From: a virus
DNA: 21,674 bases
Virus record (IMG/VR): IMGVR_UViG_3300037264_004562
Span: 1 to 21,674 of that record
Direction: 5' to 3' (one strand)
Made by a program: the position numbers and the translations under genes. Position 1 is the first letter of the stretch. Every line of letters begins with the position of its first letter. Below are positions 19,450-21,674 of the stretch, piece after piece. The notes under the pieces were generated by a model, which saw only the letters and a list, made by a program, of their open reading frames with translations, ran no database searches and had not been told where the DNA came from.

Positions 19450-21674
19450 ATGGCCCGAGTGACAGGCGACCGGGTCTGGGAGACCAGCACCACCACCGGT
19501 ACCGGCACCTTCGTCCTTGACGGGGCGAAGACCGGCTACCGCGCGTTCTCCGCCGTCGCGGCGAACAACGACACCGTCCTCTACTACATCGTCAACGGCA
19601 CGACCGGCGAGTTCGAGTCGGGCGTCGGCACGTGGACGACGGGCAACAACCTCGCCCGGACCACCGTCATCGAGAGCTCGAACGGCGGCGCGCTCGTCAG
19701 CTTCTCCGCCGGGACCAAGGAGGTCTTCCACGACGTCGTCGCCAGGCGCGCGGTGATCTGGGAGGACCTGCTCGGCAACGGCGCCAGGACGATCCAGTGG
19801 GCGCTCACGAGTGCCAGCATCTCCGGCATGTCCATAACCGAGTCCGCGGCTTCCACCGGCGGCTCCGGCGCGCAGTACCTCGTGGACGTCCAGACGCTCG
19901 CGGCTAGCACGGCGGAGGTCTTCCGCGTGCGCGCCCGCGCGAGCATCGACAACATCCTCGTCAGCAGGACGGGCGCCGTCACGATCCAGGGTACGGGAGG
20001 CGCCGCCGGCGGAGGCACGGTCGGCAGCGCCATCGCCATAACCGCCGGGCAGGGAAACACCACGTCCGCTGGCGGCACGGTCACGATCACCGGCGGCGCG
20101 GGCGGCTCCACCTCCGGAAACGGCGGCGCGGTCACCGTGCAGGCGGGCACGGCCGCCACCTCCGGCGACGGCGCGGCGGTAAACGTCCTCGCCTCCGCTG
20201 GCATCGGTACCAACAAAGACGGCGGGGCGATACAGATCAGGGCTGGCGACAGCACGGGCGCGGGCGCCGCGGGCATCCTGGAGCTCATCGGCTCGACCGG
20301 AGGTACCACCGCCACCGGCGGCGCGGTCACGATGTCGGGCGGCCAGGGCGGGACGACCTCTGGCACAGGCGGAGGAGTGACTATCACGGGCGGCGCGGGT
20401 AGCGCCACCACCGGCAACGGAGGCGCGGCTACGCTGCGCGGCGGGGCGGCCACCGACGGCAACGGCGGGGCAGTTACGATCACCGGGCGCAACGCGACGG
20501 GCACTTCGCGCACAGGCGGCGCTGTCACGATCACAGCGGGGGATTCGACCACCGCTGTTACGGGTGGCGGAATCACCGTCACCGCCGGACAGGGCGGCGC
20601 CACCGGCGTTGGCGGAGGCGTCACGATCACCGGCGGCGCAGGCGGCTCTACTTCCGGCGCGGGCGGCGCGCTCACGATTCAGGGTGGCCTACCAGTTGAC
20701 GGAGCCGGCGGCGCAATCAGCATTCTTGGACGAGAAGGTGTCGGCACGAACAGCGACGGTGGAGCGGTTACGATCACCGCTGGCACAGCCACGGGTTCTG
20801 GGATTGTTGGTGACGTTACGATCACTGCTGGCGGCAGTGGAACTGGCACGGGAGGAGCCGCTTTTCTCATAGGCGGACTATCCGGCTCCGGTAGTGCGAA
20901 CGGCGGTGATGCTCGTGTCCAAGGTGGAAACGCGCAAACGACAGGTGCAGGTGGCCGCGCGTATCTTCGTGGCGGACAGGCGGGCGTTACTAGCGGCACC
21001 GGCGGCGCAGTTTTTGTCGAGGGGGGCAACGGCAGCCCGACCGCTGGCAACGGTGGCGCAGTCACTGTGCAGGGCGGAAACCCCTCAGACGGTAATGGCG
21101 GCGCAGTCAACATCTTGGGGTTTCAGGGCGTTGGTACGAACCGTGCAGGTGGTGCCGTCACAATTACCGCGGGGAACTCCACTAGCGCGATCGCAGGCGG
21201 GGCAATCAACGTTACTGCTGGCGCTGGCGGCGGTACTGGAGCTGGCGGGGCTGGTGGAGACGTTACCCTAAGTGCTGGTAACGGTGGTGGTACCGGCGCA
21301 TCTGGTGGTGAGATGATAGTTGTCGGAGGCGTGGGAAGTGGAACAGGGGTTGGAGGGCCTCTTTCCATAGCAGCTGGTCAGGGCGGTGCTACTGCTGCTG
21401 GTGGAATTTTACTTATTCAAGGCGGCGCAGGCGGTGGAACATCTGGAGATGGTGGCGCTGCAACACTACAGGCTGGAACATCTACCTCCGGCACTGGCGG
21501 CTTGACAACAGTTCAGGGAGGTCAGGCCTTCGCTGGTGATGGTGGTGGGGTCACTATCACTGGGCGCAATGGAGTCGGCACCAACACGGGCGGCGGCACC
21601 GTCTCGATAACCTCTGGCAGCTCCACGGGGGTGATTCAGGGCGCGACGATCACCATAACCGCTGGCGCAGGCGG
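19450..21674 (+). CDS. tail fibre protein with long glycine-rich repeat (3' end cut by window)
   Basis: GAGGTG lies six bases before the ATG, and the frame stays open for 741 codons to the window end, so the gene is incomplete. The first 100 residues (RVTGDRVWETSTTTGTGT, TGYRAFSAVAANNDTVLYYIV, LARTTVIESSNGGALVSFSAGTKEVF in succession) are the common N-terminal module of phage tail fibres that attaches to the tail. After a linker of about 80 residues, a glycine/alanine/threonine-rich array begins near residue 181: about thirty units of 14-20 residues, mostly GGAVTITxGxxGxTxGx. Units with G-x-G-T-N/S recur every 5-9 units (codons at 20206, 20500, 20743, 21133 and 21577). A beta-solenoid or glycine-rich fibre shaft is likely. 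The receptor-binding tip would lie beyond the window. The codon usage shift is described under findings. Confidence 0.88.
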   Translation, partial: MARVTGDRVWETSTTTGTGTFVLDGAKTGYRAFSAVAANNDTVLYYIVNGTTGEFESGVGTWTTGNNLARTTVIESSNGGALVSFSAGTKEVFHDVVARRAVIWEDLLGNGARTIQWALTSASISGMSITESAASTGGSGAQYLVDVQTLAASTAEVFRVRARASIDNILVSRTGAVTIQGTGGAAGGGTVGSAIAITAGQGNTTSAGGTVTITGGAGGSTSGNGGAVTVQAGTAATSGDGAAVNVLASAGIGTNKDGGAIQIRAGDSTGAGAAGILELIGSTGGTTATGGAVTMSGGQGGTTSGTGGGVTITGGAGSATTGNGGAATLRGGAATDGNGGAVTITGRNATGTSRTGGAVTITAGDSTTAVTGGGITVTAGQGGATGVGGGVTITGGAGGSTSGAGGALTIQGGLPVDGAGGAISILGREGVGTNSDGGAVTITAGTATGSGIVGDVTITAGGSGTGTGGAAFLIGGLSGSGSANGGDARVQGGNAQTTGAGGRAYLRGGQAGVTSGTGGAVFVEGGNGSPTAGNGGAVTVQGGNPSDGNGGAVNILGFQGVGTNRAGGAVTITAGNSTSAIAGGAINVTAGAGGGTGAGGAGGDVTLSAGNGGGTGASGGEMIVVGGVGSGTGVGGPLSIAAGQGGATAAGGILLIQGGAGGGTSGDGGAATLQAGTSTSGTGGLTTVQGGQAFAGDGGGVTITGRNGVGTNTGGGTVSITSGSSTGVIQGATITITAGAG
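19991..21674 (+). repeat. glycine-rich coding repeat array of the fibre
   Basis: Units of about 45-54 bases encode variants of GGAVTITxG. The amino-acid pattern is strongly kept while the DNA changes: GGC/GCG/ACG/ATC-type codons dominate to about 20690, then GGT/GCA/ACT/GTT-type codons to about 21550, then GC-rich codons again. The array continues out of the window. Confidence 0.85.

Noticed and set aside
19584-20675. 363-codon minus-strand frame encoding a Pro/Val-rich protein
   Set aside because: It is the complement of the glycine-rich fibre repeat (GGC read as GCC/CCG), so its apparent repeats are a shadow. Fibre start, ribosome site and N-terminal domain support the plus strand.
19450-21674. 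Diversity-generating retroelement acting on the fibre
   Set aside because: No reverse transcriptase, template repeat or variable-repeat pair is visible in the window; the fibre tip is outside it.

Overview
The window is part of the genome of a tailed double-stranded DNA phage, either a virion genome or an integrated prophage. The evidence is the gene order terS - terL - (682-residue orphan) - portal - scaffold - small head genes - major capsid - decoration-like proteins - neck/adaptor proteins - tail and fibre genes, nearly all on the plus strand with stop/start overlaps. The portal looks P22-like and the major capsid looks like the N4 gp56 family. No tape-measure gene is visible. A podovirus-like particle is therefore my best guess, but the tail type cannot be settled because the right end is cut. 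Base composition is clearly high-GC and most starts have good Shine-Dalgarno sequences, which points to a high-GC bacterial host. I cannot name the host.

Layout. (1) 17-791: two small minus-strand genes of unknown function. (2) 792-1114: a divergent control region with an AT-rich core and a dyad (ATAGTGC-N8-GCACTAT) over a possible -10. (3) 1115-3441: terminase small and large subunits. The large subunit carries an unusual N-terminal Cys4 zinc-ribbon and a charged helical extension, and a perfect 14-bp palindrome sits on the terS/terL junction. (4) 3442-3723: a strikingly AT-rich non-coding island with a (TTC)9 tract, a TA tract, many GTGTC/GACAC motifs in both orientations and three GGACACGA(G/A) repeats exactly 11 bp apart. 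(5) 3724-5772: an orphan 682-residue protein. (6) 5787-10203: portal, scaffold, two paralogous small virion-like proteins (one with a large inserted domain), a 36-residue basic peptide and a small exported protein. (7) 10205-12532: a self-contained capsid unit with a sigma70-type promoter, a structured leader, major capsid, two decoration-like proteins and an intrinsic terminator. (8) 12547-15559: neck/adaptor and virion proteins, with a methyltransferase in the middle. (9) 15559-17343: a GT2-type glycosyltransferase, an endonuclease VII-like HNH gene and a second methyltransferase-like gene. (10) 17350-21674: a protein of sixteen 18/20-residue repeats, a 33-residue cationic peptide, a virion protein, and a tail fibre (cut by the window end) with a standard fibre N-terminus followed by a very long glycine-rich repeat.

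How the parts work together: the terminase packages DNA through the portal into a capsid built on the scaffold. Decoration and neck proteins complete the head. The right-hand genes form the tail and receptor-binding apparatus. The methyltransferase/glycosyltransferase genes between them may modify fibre or host-surface glycans; this is inference. Three starts (terS, portal, the 33-residue peptide) have a TANAAT box 6-7 bases before ATG, suggesting -10-only promoters and leaderless or near-leaderless transcripts.

The most promising items for novelty are the AT-rich repeat island, the 16-repeat protein, the zinc-ribbon terminase, the enzyme island inside the tail module, and the glycine-rich fibre whose codon usage changes partway through the repeats. 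All function calls come from reading the translated sequence by eye; no database search was run.
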